A stretch of 64,000 nucleotides of DNA from Cyclospora cayetanensis (lineage: Eukaryota > Apicomplexa > Conoidasida > Eucoccidiorida > Eimeriidae), in NCBI RefSeq assembly GCF_002999335.1, contig NW_020312140.1:1-64000 (forward strand), given 5' to 3'. The position numbers were made by a program, and so were the translations under genes. Shown here one piece after another: positions 45,927-57,500 of this stretch; position 1 is the stretch's first letter, and the number at the start of each line of letters is the position of its first letter. The notes below the pieces were generated by a model that saw only the letters and a list, made by a program, of their open reading frames with translations, did not search any database and was not told where the DNA came from.

Positions 45927-48900
45927 GCTGCTGCTGCATGCCCCTCAGCAGCAGCGGCCGCTGGAACGCTGGGAAAGGCACGCGGATCACTGGCAGGGGA
46001 CGCCGCGTGCGTCGCTGAGTTCGCCTTAGCAGCGAGGCGCTGCAGCAACGGCTGCACAAGCACGTACCGTCGCAGCCCGGTGTGGGGCCCCCCCAAACCT
46101 TCTTGGGGGGCCCCCCTTGAGTGCGGCTTAGCGCTCCTCTTTTTTCTCCAGACCGGCCGAGGCGTCTCGGGAGCTGCTGGGAGGATGCTCGGCAAGGAAG
46201 CCTCCTCCTCCGTCGCGAAGGGGGGGGAAGGGGAAGCCTCATCGGCCCCGCTCCGAGGCGGCAGGAGACGCTTGCGCTTCGTAGATAGAGGCGCTCTCTT
46301 CGAGAGCAGCAGCAGCAGCTGCAGCAGCGATGTCATCATCTCCTGCGGCACGCACGGCGGAGGAAGTCTGTGGAGAGAAGCCCTCGACGGGGAAGCCACA
46401 CGCACCCTGGCCTTACCCCGCAGTCGCAGGACGGCTATTCAGCGCAAGCCGCTGTTGCCTATAGAGCCTAGGAACCTAAGGCAGCCAGTAAGCCGCCTTC
46501 AACGCCAAACAACCGGCCCCCTCCACGCCTTCCCATCTGCAGATTCGGAGCCCTCCAGGAGGCGCGCAGGTAGCAGCTGCTAGGCAGTGGGCGAGAGCGC
46601 ACTGCCTCCGTCCTTCCTACCCCCCCTTCAGCGCACGACCACTGACCAGCCTGCCGCGTGTGGCTCAGGGCTTGCGGAAGAAGAAGCGCCGACGAGGGCG
46701 AGGCGACAAGAGCAGCGCGAAGGGTATTCGGCTCAAGAGAGACCAACAAGGACGGTTCAAGGGGCCTCGCAGCAAGACTTTCGAGGGGGGTAAAACTCCC
46801 CTCTACAGGCGGCTCCCCAAGTGGCCTGAAGCGTGGCTTGGCAGGTTTGTCTCTTGGCCTTAAACGAGGCTTGTGGCATGCGCCAGCACGGCAACAGCCC
46901 TCCCTCCGACAGAGAGCGCAGTTGCTTGCCTCAGCCACCAAGTCTTAGCCGGCTCAACGGCAAGTCAGTCGCCTGTCGCGCTGCGTGGGGGCGTGCTCTG
47001 AGAGGTTCTGGTGGGGGAGGGGCCTTGCCGGCTTAGGGGGATCTCGTCTCAGAAGCGCGAGAGAAAATCACGCGATCGAGGCACGGGTGTAAGGCCGATC
47101 AGGACGGGAAGCGTGAGGGGGAAGTGTGTGTATGTGTGTGTATGTGTGTGTATATGTATATATATATGTATATATGTATATATATATGTATATATATCTG
47201 CAGACAGCGCAAGCGCTGGGAGCCCTTAAATTTGGCAAAGATCCGGCAATTCTTGGAGCAGGGGAGACTTGACGCGCGGTAGGCGACCCTCTCTGCCGTT
47301 CAGGCATATGCACGTCTCCATGCATGCGTTCATTAAGTGTGCATGCACACAGCAGCACAGGCCGCCGTCACACGTGCCAACGTGTGCCTCGCTTCTCAGG
47401 GGAAGGCGGGGATGAGGGGGTGTATGGGGGAGAGGGGGCAGGCAACATACAGAGATGCCTTCAGCGCAAATGGAGGGCTGCATTTGCGAAAAATCCCTAG
47501 GTGTGTTTTTGTCGCATTGCTGCCAGCCATGGGTTCGCTTCTGACGCGCTGCTTCTCCCCGTGGATGCGTGTGTCTTTCGAGAGTTAATACTAGGCGACT
47601 TGTGGCTTGCGCTTTTTCTACAGATTCCCCATCACACAGCGCCATCTGCACGACTCACGCTGCGTTCGCGTCCGCAACGGAGTTCACCTCTTCAACGTTG
47701 TACGTCTTCCAGTCGGGGTATTCTCGCCGTCGGGCTGTGTCCAGATAGTTAGCCAGCTGCCCCCATAGCTAGCTAGCTGGCTAGCTAGCTAGCGTGCCAG
47801 TGACGGCCGGGAGCTACTCAGTAGCGAGGTTCTAGCCAGCTAGCCAGACGTGCAGCTAAGCGAAAAGAACGCGATGGCGATGGCAGTCTGGCGAGGGCAC
47901 TGCTCTTGCCAGGAGCGCATACGGCCTACCTACAGAGGCCAGCTTGGCAAAACGAAATAAGTGAAAAATTGTTGCATAGTGTGCGGCTGAGCCGCAGTGC
48001 TCTCGTTGCTTCTGAATACATTCTCCCGCTACGTTGTTGTTGCCGACGATGCGCATTCGCTCTGTGTCACTCCCCCCCGCCTCCCTGTCGGCTGTGCTGC
48101 ATGCCTTGCTCGGCCCGACAGAATATTTGTTTTTGGTTATTTTGTGTTATTATGCTTGCGTGTGCGCCCCCTCTCTTCTTTTCAAGCAGTCTGCCTCACT
48201 GTGTGTTCCTCTCTTTCTCCCCCTCACTCCCTCTGCTGTGTGTATCTCTCCGTGCTGTGTCTTCACCCCCCTTCGGATGCGCTTCTCTGTGCGCCTGCAG
48301 AACGATTACCCTTTCCCCTACCGCATTTCCATAGAAGTGGCGTCAGCAGACCAGTCGGCCATTGACGCGGTGCGGAGAGTGGGTGGCGAAGTGCGCGTGG
48401 TGTACAGACACCCCATCAACCTCAGGGCCCACATCAAGCCGTACAAATTCGACGTGCTCCCAAAGACCGTACGAAAAGGGTTTCTCAATTTTTATTTCGT
48501 GCTGGTTGAAATTGGAAAATCAGGATTACGGCGTGTTGCTGCCCCCCAAAAAATCCCCACTTGCTGAATCTGGCTGCTCTGGCCGTTGCATTCGGCCTCC
48601 TAGCTCTACGCTATCCCTTACTTAGCAACCCATGCCCGCGTCGTTGACTCCTCTCTCAAGGTGTATATCTCTGTGTTTGTACCGCAGGCTCGTCCCGGGT
48701 TGGAAGCGGTGCATTTTCTCGAGAAGCTGCGGGCTCGGGGTTGCGTTGTTTCGTACATCAAGCCCCAATGGATGGAACTTGAAGAGAGACGCATGCAGAG
48801 GGAACTGCAAGAACTGTGGGCAGAGGCCGAAGTGGCCGCAGGTAAGCTACCCAGCTTGCACGGTGAACCCAGTGCCTCTCTTTCTGGAGGCAGGAGCAAT

Positions 48901-49168
48901 CCCACCCCTCGAAACGCTTCACAGCGCATAGCTGGCTGGGCTAGGCTTCAACGCACACGGCTTTAGACACACTCTAATTCTCTGAGGCGTGAGGGGCCCC
49001 CATCACTCTGCGTGACGCGTTCCTTCAGGAGCCGCTGCTGCTGCTGCACCTCCTCGAGTGGCCGATGCAGAAGACCTCGCGGTTTACAGAGCAAAGGGCC
49101 TTAAGAGCCAAGACTTAAAAGTCGTGGTGGTGCCTTCCAACGGCAAAGCTAAGCAGACAGACAAATGA
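45825..49168 (+). CDS. MRPL15: Mitochondrial ribosomal protein uL15m, seven exons
   Basis: A component of the large subunit of the mitochondrial ribosome. Exons are 45825-46063, 46632-46844, 47204-47278, 47624-47699, 48301-48468, 48688-48841 and 49029-49168. All phases agree and give 354 residues. The bacterial-type L15 pattern is clear: RKKKRRRGRGDKSS, then FEGGKTPLYRRLPKW, RWEPLNLAKIRQFLEQGRLD, ITQRHLHDS...VRNGVHLF, then ISIEVASADQSAIDAVRRVGG. The first exon begins MLRGLLLQPSKN and then runs into long poly-Ala, a plausible though unusual targeting leader; it is the least certain exon (donor gtaccg). A C-terminal extension from about residue 257 (ARPGLEAVHFLEKLRARG onward) is as expected for a mitochondrial rather than a bacterial protein. 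An apicoplast role is possible, but no signal peptide is seen. The gene lies upstream of, and in line with, the PDE12-like gene. Confidence 0.85.
45858..45962. repeat. GCT/GCA triplet repeat coding for poly-Ala
   Basis: A near-perfect GCT/GCA/GCC run in exon 1 of the uL15m gene. It gives about 30 alanines with short breaks and belongs to the CAG-type triplet family typical of Eimeria genes. Confidence 0.9.
46085..46117. repeat. GC-rich hairpin in uL15m intron 1
   Basis: ggggcccccccaa and ttggggggcccc can pair, with about eight bases in the loop. It lies about 20 bases after the proposed donor. Confidence 0.7.
47117..47200. repeat. TG/TATA microsatellite in uL15m intron 2
   Basis: TGTG units give way to TATATG and TATATA units, directly before the ctgcag acceptor at 47,199-47,203. 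Confidence 0.9.
47768..47855. repeat. TAGC/GCTA palindrome cluster in uL15m intron 4
   Basis: Runs of gctagctagc on either side of ctggc, followed by ctagccagctagcc, form a self-complementary block in the intron 47,700-48,300. Confidence 0.8.
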
Positions 49169-50168
49169 AAGACCGTCTTGCCAGCCAATGGGCTAGGTGG
49201 CAGGAGATCAGCTGAACCTGCGATCGCGGTAAGAACTGACAGGGGGCCTCCTGAACTGGGAGGCTTCGCATCATAGATGTGCGCCTCAGCTGCTGCTGCC
49301 CGTAAAAAGACTATTGAACCGCAAATTGTGACACGTAAGTGCATTGCACAGGAACCCCAGAGCATGAGAGGACGCAACCAGGGAAGCAAGGACGCACAGA
49401 TGCAGAGGGAGGGGGGCGGAGAACAAGCACTAGAGAGCAATAGATGCGCGAGCGAAGTGGAGAGGGCACACAGACAGACAGTAGTGAATGGTAAAGAAAC
49501 CCTACATAGCGCACGGGCCCCTGAGCCCCACAGTTTCAGACAGAAGGGGAGTCAGGTGAAACGTCTCGAGGAAGCAGACGCATCCAGCCAATCTATCCGC
49601 CACAGAACGGGCTAAAGGCTGTGCTTCGGGCTATGCCAGACAAAGCATGTGCGGCGAAACGATACAAAGGAGGACTGCCTAATGATAGACGCCTGAATGA
49701 ATACTACTCTGTCTCTGCCCTTCCCGAACCCTGCGAAATCCCAAACTGAAATACTTCAGCCAAAAAGTCTGATGGATACAGAAGGCATACCCATGCACTC
49801 GGCTGGACGCGTCGTTACGTGTGGAAACGCATACATAGATGACCTACGTAGTGATGTATGTATATGTATACTTGTACTTGTAGAGACGCATATGCATTGA
49901 ATACCCCCCACTCCGACAAGTATGTGTTGCGTACAGCTCTTATGAATGTGAATGTATATGGACATATGTCCATGCATATACATTTAGATACGGTGGTCAG
50001 CATTATAATGCAGAGTATGAACCTTCGCCCGCACAGTTTTGGACGGGGCTGCTCGAGGCTGTGTGTGTGTGTGGAGTCGTGGGGTGAGGTGCATCGATGT
50101 GCAGATCAACGCCGGCCTGTATACGAGCCTACGTGGACTCGCAAACGCATGCTTGTATAATCATGGTG
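49169..50168. other. Intergenic, no gene seen
   Basis: Holds the 3' end of the uL15m gene and a TATG-type patch at about 49,855-49,990. No gene was recognised. Confidence 0.5.
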
Positions 50169-50792
50169 TTAAGGGGTTCGTGTTTCGTGGCGTGGGACGG
50201 CGAGCGGAGTTTTGGGGCCCCTGGGGGGGCCCCCATGAACAATTCTGTGTGACTCTAAACCCCAAGGTCCTTCCAAACCCCACGGCTTTGGGAGGAGGGC
50301 TACAACGTCTTTATGTTCAATATTCTTGTAGATTTGTTGCTGCTTCCGTCGCTTTCCCCTCTGAGGCTGCTGCAGGTGCTGCTGCTGTTGCAGGGTTGGA
50401 TTGCTGGGGGTGGGGTAAGGGGGGGTCAAGCAGAAGCCTCCGTTCGCGGAGCGCCGAAGGCAGAAGTCTCCTAGGTACGAAGCAGAGCCGCCGCGTAGGA
50501 GGCTTCTGTTGCTGCTGCTGCCGTCACAGGTGGGAAGCGGGGCAGCACAGCTGCCAGCTCTGAGGGTCCTATTAGGGAGCCGTCGCTGCTTCTCGAAGGC
50601 AGCCTTGCGAGCCCAATGACGTACGAAGCGTACAGACAGTCCGGGGGGGGGACTGCTGGTGTGCAGGAGTGTAGTCGCCGCATTGAGCGCGGCCAGATAG
50701 TGCCAGCTGCTGCTAGGCTGGAGGGAGGAACCCCTGCTGCAACAGCAACTGTTGCCAGCATGCCTCGACGCGGCACGCAAGAGAGCCGCCAT
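50169..50792 (-). CDS. Possible gene, unknown product
   Basis: A 208-residue frame from the ATG at 50,792; open sequence continues to a GTG at 50,846. The start, MAALLRAASRHAGNSCCCSR and onward to VRFVRHWARKAAFEKQRR, is rich in Arg, Ala and Ser with almost no acidic residues, as in mitochondrial leaders. After that it becomes Ser/Gly-rich with Gln runs and ends in a repeat of PWGLE that overlaps a GGGGCCCC palindrome. I do not recognise a family. It could be a single-exon gene, the first exon of one, or chance openness in GC-rich DNA between two plus-strand genes. Confidence 0.35.
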   Translation of the reverse strand: MAALLRAASRHAGNSCCCSRGSSLQPSSSWHYLAALNAATTLLHTSSPPPGLSVRFVRHWARKAAFEKQRRLPNRTLRAGSCAAPLPTCDGSSSNRSLLRGGSASYLGDFCLRRSANGGFCLTPPYPTPSNPTLQQQQHLQQPQRGKRRKQQQIYKNIEHKDVVALLPKPWGLEGPWGLESHRIVHGGPPRGPKTPLAVPRHETRTP

Positions 50793-51541
50793 CCCTACAC
50801 GTCTCGAAGGCAAAAAGGCAGCCCTACGGCTTGTGGAGGGTCGCACGTGTGTTCACTGAAGCCGCATGGTTACATTTGTGCTTGATGAGGGGAGCCTTCG
50901 CGTCCGACCCTGCAGATCGAGGCGTCAGAAGAATGCAACAGCGGGATTTTGAGCTTTGTGCACGGAGGAGGGTGTCGAGGAATGCGTTTTTACAGGAGTA
51001 GCTCTGGAGTTTCAGATGCAACAGACGCTTCAGCGGCACGGGCTGCTGCATGCATCGGCACAAGCAGCCCTGAAGCCTTCGGAACCTTCGTCCTCCGGAA
51101 ATGCCTGGGCAGAACAAATGCATTCCTGAATACACACGGCTTTGGAGACACGGCGAGAATCGCAGCACAAACTCAATAATAGATTTCTAGAGCCTATGTC
51201 ATGACTGGCCACTATTAAACGCCTATTTACCGGCTTGCGAGGGCAGGCCCTTAGGGGCCCCTCCCGTCCGCTGGCCGCATGCGGGAGCTTCTACGAATTA
51301 GGCGTTCAAGTTCGAGTTTCACAAGCGCTATTGTGTCTTCGTCTTTGTGCTGTCGATCTTTTTGGCCCCCTTGGAGGACAGAACAGACGCAACAGGCGCT
51401 GCCGTAGCGGCGGCAGCAGTAGAATACACAGCACCTGCGCAGAAAACTTGCGTCTTCCTACTCCACAGCAGCGCGATCCACAGCTCAAGCAGCCTCACGG
51501 CAGTCGCCGCAAAGAGAGCGGCAGCGGCGGGCTGCATCAGC
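50793..51541. other. Intergenic, upstream of the PDE12-like gene
   Basis: No clear gene. The PDE12-like frame is open back to 51,347 but has only a GTG there, so part of this stretch may be its 5' UTR. Confidence 0.45.
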
Positions 51542-54500
51542 ATGCGCTTCTGGTCTCTGTACATGGTTGCGTGGTTGTTTCTTCGAAGGAATTCTCTTGC
51601 CTCGTTCTCGCCTTCTAGGTTCTGCCGCATACCGTCCTTCGCCTCTCTCACTCCGAAGCGCTGTAGCAGCGTCGTCGCGAGCTGGGGCATCAGCAGCATC
51701 ACCACGCAACAGCCGCTACAATCCCCCTTCCTCCTCCATCTCCTTGAAGGCAGTGTCTCGCGAAAGCATCCGCAGCGATCCGTACATACTGAGGCGCGAG
51801 CTGCTGCCACCCTAAGCTTCTTGCAGCAGCGACAGCAGCCTCGGCTGTGGCTACGCAGCAACAGGTGCTTCGGCTGGCAGCAGCAGCAGCAGACGCTGTT
51901 CGCCGTAGCTGCATGCACACCTCGACGTGCCCTTCATCGCGTCTCCGCTACCTCTGCAGCTTGCGCTGCCTCAACAAGCCCGAAACGCGAGATGCTGCAG
52001 TCTCCTTCAGCAGCGACTTCCGCCCCTGCTGCAATGCTTCCCATAGAATTCGGCGGTGTCGTGCTGATTAACCTCACGGGAGAGGTGGCCTTCCAGGCAG
52101 CAAATGCTGCAGTCTCTGCTTGCCATGCTGCTTCAGTGAAGCCTTCAGATCCAGCTGTCTTCGACAGTCAGATAGAACAGCCTGCTGTCGCTGCTCCCCG
52201 CAGCAAGGGAGAGTCGGAGCGCTTGAAGCTGCAACTCCTCTGGAGAGGCAGGCGGATTGCATTGAACAGGCCTGCAGACGGTCAGTTTGCAAGCAAGCAA
52301 GCAGTGCAGGCAACACCGCTCCCAGCGGCAGCAGCAGCAGCCTTCGCCAGCATACTGCAGTTGCCTATATTCGTTGTGGAGGCAGCTCTCTCACCGTCTG
52401 CACGAGAAAATTCTCGAGCAGATGCTTCCCTGCTGCTGCTGTGCTGCCTTAACGCATCTGATGCTGCTGCTGTCGGTGGTGTGCTGCGGCTGCGGCTGCT
52501 GCTGCTGCTGCTACAGAGACTCTGGGAATGCTGCTCGCGAAGCTGGCATGCTCATGCACACTCTCTACCGCCTCACCCCGCGAAAAAAGTGCGACTGCGA
52601 AGAAGAAAAAGCACAGGACAGTTGCAGCCAAGCTCGAACTGCCAAGCGCGAGATTCTTCGCTGTCAAGTGCGCATATATCTGTATATGTATACATATACA
52701 CATATCTGTATGTATGTGTATACGTATACGTATACACATATATATATATATAGCGGCGTTGCTCTCACTTTGCCGTAGCAGCTGCTTTTGTGGTACTCCT
52801 GTTGTTCTAAAGGATCGTGTCGCTTCCGGTTGGCAGGTTGTTGCAAGGTGCTGTCGCGCATGCCTACATGCTTTGTGGCATTATAGTTTTGCTAGGGGGG
52901 GCGTTGCTCCCTCTTGAGAACGTTTGTTGCTGCTGCTGTTGGTACTGCTGCTGCTGTTGGTACTGCTGCTGCCTTTGTGGTCGCTGCAGCGCTGCGGGTG
53001 AGGTAGTAGGTGACAATGCAGCTGCCTTGGAGGTTCTGAAGACTGCCCCCCTCCTCATCTACGTCGAGCCTGAGCATGCGTCTGCCGCTGCAAAGGCAGC
53101 AATCAGTGCGAAGACAGCAAATGCTGCGGAGTCAGAAAAAAATAAGTTCTCAGCGCCAGACTTGGAATGCAGCCCTTTGTGGTTTAGCGCAGTGCTGAAT
53201 CCGCCTCTGGTGACGCGTGTATCGGTGCGATACAAACTTTTCGCGGAGTAAGGCCGCCTTTTTTGCGCATTCTCCTTGGGGGTTCCTCGCTTGTGGTCGA
53301 GTATTCTGTGCCGCCTCGGATCTTCTTCCCCTGTGAATCTGCGCCGTGTGCCTCTCTCGCGCTTGTGGTCTTTTTTCTCGATCTGCTCATCTGCTCTGCC
53401 CCCTTGTGCCTCGCTCTACCGCCTTCTGCATCTCCGCCGTAGCACCTTGAAGGCTGTTCTTAGTTAGCCTGGAGCAACGCCATCTTCAAGAGCAGCCCGC
53501 AGCAGCAACAAACGCAGCTTCTGCGGCAAAACTAGAGCAGCGGCTATACATACATATACATATATATATATATATATTTCTATCTACGCACTTCACAGCG
53601 AGGAGGCCTCTCGCGCTTGGCAGTATATGCGCATCTCTCTATCAGGCTTTTGCTTTTTCTGCAGCGCATGCGGGTGGCACCGATGTTGTGGCTATATATG
53701 CGCACAGCTGTCCAGTCCTGGCAGTCTTGGAAACGATCGGCGCTACTCCTGATGCCTTTGAACTTCGATGGTCGGCAGCCTCTAGTTGATGATGCAGTTG
53801 CAGTCTTGCCTCCCTTCTCTCTTCCCCCGGCGTATACTGCACTGCTCGCGCACAGTGCCAGATTTCTTCCAGAGGACACGTCATGATATCTCCCGTTTGT
53901 CGGCTATCTTTTTTCTCTCTGCTGCTTTCACTCCCCCTTTTTTGCCCTTTGTGCGTGTCTGTTTCTCGGTGGAATCTCTCTGTGTAGATCGCCCTGTGCG
54001 TCTGTGCCTGTCGCCTGCTTCGTTGGCTTTTTTGGCCTCTGCTGATCGCCCCCCTCTCCTCCCTCCCGTGGCTTTTGCAGGCTGTGCATCTTTCTGTGGC
54101 TTTTTCACTTGATGGCGTGCTGCAGGCAATACGCAGACGCAACAGAGCCTGCCGGATATGGACCAGTACGTGCTTCGGCTAGACCGCTGGCTTCCCGTCG
54201 CTGCTGTTGTTTGCGCGCTGTTTTCGTACCCCCGCCAGCGTGCGTTGCTTGCTGCAGTATGCTCTGAAGAGCTTTCGGCTTTGTGAGTGCAGGTCTTTAT
54301 TCCGAGGCGTGACGACGTAGGCAGAAGTCTGCAGCTCGAAGGTGAGAAGACTTCTGAACTGAGCGCAGACGAATTTTCCCCTGACTCTCGCCGGAGGTAT
54401 CAGATCGACATCAAGGTGCTGTCATCATCCTACATGCATTAGCATGCATGCATATATATATATATATGTGTATATCTATCTATATGTATGTATATATATA

Positions 54501-57500
54501 TTCACACACACACACACATTAGCACACACACACACTAACACACACACATTAACACACACACACACTAACACACACACACATTAACACACACACACATTAG
54601 CACACACACACACACTAACACACACACACACATTAACACACACACACATTAGCACACACACACATTAGCACACACACACACTAACACCAACATTAACACC
54701 AACATTAACACTACAATTAACACTACAATTAAAACCAACATTAACACCAACATTAACACACACTAACACTAACACACACACACACATCCCAATACTTGCA
54801 CGCTGAGGGATGTCTACAAAAATGCAAGTACTTGACGCTAGAACTCGGCAGCAGGAGGTAGAAATATCGCATTTTTCTGTCTCGTGAGGCTCCCTCTTCC
54901 GTATGGTGTTCTTTCCCTGCTAGGCACGCCTATCAGCTGTTTTTTGGGTTGTGGCTGCAGCACTCGTGCCGTCTCTCCCGCAGTTCGGTCAGAAGGCTTC
55001 TTTGGGGAAGGTTCTGGCGATGCCTGAGGGCGATTGGCATCGCGAACGCATGCAAGCCTTCCGGCAGCAACAGCAGCAAGAGGATGAACGGCGCAATTCA
55101 CAGGAGAAGGCAGCGTTTCGAGTCGTGTCATTCAATTTGCTGGCAGAGGGTTATGCACAGACACCGCAGGCGGAGAGCTCTATGTACTGCAGTTGCCCTG
55201 CACCCCTCAGACGATTTGTGCATCGGTGTGTGGAGCTTTTTTGTTGCCGTCGCCTTTTAGACTGTGCTGCTGCTGCGAGTATCCTCTTGAAGGCTGTCGC
55301 CTTCGATGGCGCTGCATTTGGCGAGCTTTGCTCTGTCGTCTCATGAATGTCAGGAGTAGGTTGGTTGAGTGTTTGTAAGGAAAAGGTCGCAAAGGCGTTT
55401 CCCGCGAGCTGTAGAGAGAGGATCTGCGGCTTTCTACGTTCGTGTCTTCAGAGCTCCCCTCTTAGGTCGGGAGCTCTTGCAGCTGGATGCCGACATCTAC
55501 TGTCTGCAAGAATGGTGCGTTGGCAACACTGTCTCTTCGCCGTCTGCTTCGCGTGCTTTTGTGTGCTATTGCGATGGAATTGCTTCCTTACTCATCTGCC
55601 TGCGTAGGTCTCTCTCTGTGCTTAGCCATGGTTGGTCGCTTTGGTTCATGTCTTGCTCTTTCTCCTATCTCTTTTTATATCTCTCTATCTACTATATCTG
55701 TCTCGGTATCTATATATATATATGTATATCTACATATTCCATCGCTGTATCTCTATCTCTGTTTATATCAGTCTCTATCTTTTCTGTTTCACTCTATCTT
55801 CTGTATGTCTCTCACACATGACGCAGTGATCTCTGTCCTCGGGCAGTTTGTCTCGCGCCTTGTTCTTGTGTGTCTGCCCTCTTGACTTCCTCGCTGGTGC
55901 TGCTGTTTGTTCGTGGATTTGCATGCGCACAGTTCAGTAGACTGCTTCACAGACTTGCTCTGCCCCCTGTTGCAACACTTCGGCTACTCGGGAATTCTCT
56001 CACTGAAGGACAAAACTCGCAGAGTTCAGGAGGGCTGTGCTCTCTTCTACAGAAAGAGCCGCTTCAGTCTCTTACAGACACAGGCTCTCTCCATCTCTCA
56101 ACAACTCGCTGTGAGACCCCTCCCAAACTTCCCTCTCGCGTCGTATCGCTCTGCTCGACTGCTTGCGGGGAAGTGCGGATGCAGGGTGCTTGCATTCAAA
56201 GTGCACGGTGCAGATGGACGGTTTAGCATCAACGGTTTGGATCTTTGTATGCTGCAGAAACACGCAATGTTTAAAGAGTTGCGGGCTTCGCTCAGCAGTA
56301 AATGGCCAGACCTCTTGGTGAGCTACGTTTTTGGTTTGCATCTCTACGTGTGTGTCTGTGTGTTTATGTATATATATATATATATGTATACATATCTGTT
56401 CCCCTCTGTTAATGCGTGTGCCTGCATGTTGCTCATGCATCGGTCGTCAGATTTTGCAATGGTTTTAGATTAATGTCCTTTCAAACTTTGCGCTGTAAAC
56501 GGCATTTGCGGCATGAGGCTATGGGGTGTGGGTGTGCACAATAAAATCCGCGGAGTGCCCGTCTCCGTCGTGCTTTCGAGGCAGCGGACAAGACACATGA
56601 CGGGGAGAGCGAGAGGGGCCTCAAGCGAGCGAAAGGGCGGAGATTTCCTGTACTTTGGCGAAGTATTTTTTTGCGTTTCGTTTTGTAGGAACGGCTCATG
56701 CCCCAACTGGGCACTGTGCTGCAGTTGACAGCTCTGCGAGACATTAAGAACGAAACTGTTCCTCCCCTTCTGATCGCCAACACCCATCTCTTCTTCCACC
56801 CCCGAGCAAGCGTGAGGCAGCGCACTCCCTGCTGGTGCTGCCTCAGGTAATCGTGTTCTATTGGCTACTGCTGCAGCGAGCGTAGCTGCCTTTGCGGCTC
56901 TTGCTTTTTAGCACTTGTACGGCTCTTCTGATGTGGCGCTGTAGTCGCCTTCCTGTCCCCTGAGCTTTGGGGCATTGTGGCAACAGCGGCAGCAAGAGCA
57001 CCAGCTTTGTTTGCATCTGCATAGGTATATGTGTGCCTGTGGAGGGGTTTTTGAGCTGTATGTACGCAGCACGTGCGCATTCTCCAAGTATACGCAGTGT
57101 GTAGGCTGCTCTCGGAGTTGATCACCGCACCACCCCTCCAATCGGCTTCTTTGGTCCTCTGCGGAGATTTTAATTGCGACGCGGACAGCGGAGGGCATCG
57201 GCTGCTCACAAACACCAAGATTTCGCATGCAGACAAAGACTGGGAGCATGGCAAGTCACACTCTACACCATGCCCTGCAGCAGCAGTAGTCGTCGCTGAA
57301 CCGCAAACCGTCGGCGTTTGTGGAAGGAAGATCGGCGCACCAACTCAGAGGCTATCAGAAGGAAGTCTCTGTTGCTTGACCCCCAAGCACACCTGTACCC
57401 AGACTCCTCCAGCTGTTGCTGCTGAAAACTGTGTCAAAAAGAGTACGCATAGCCGCAACAACGCCCTGCAGTGTTTTGCGCTCAGCGCCGACGTACAGCT

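Noticed and set aside
45577..46405. Long minus-strand frames opposite uL15m exon 1 (poly-Gln or poly-Ala)
   Set aside because: They are created by the triplet repeat being open in several frames on both strands; the plus strand has the phase-correct ribosomal protein model.
51347..51541. In-frame upstream extension of the PDE12-like first exon
   Set aside because: It starts only with GTG and has no clear protein-like composition; the first ATG in frame is at 51,542.
52864..53077. Minus-strand Gln-rich frames opposite PDE12-like intron 2 and exon 3
   Set aside because: They mirror the GCT/GTT triplet-rich stretch at 52,925-52,980 and overlap the well-supported plus-strand gene.
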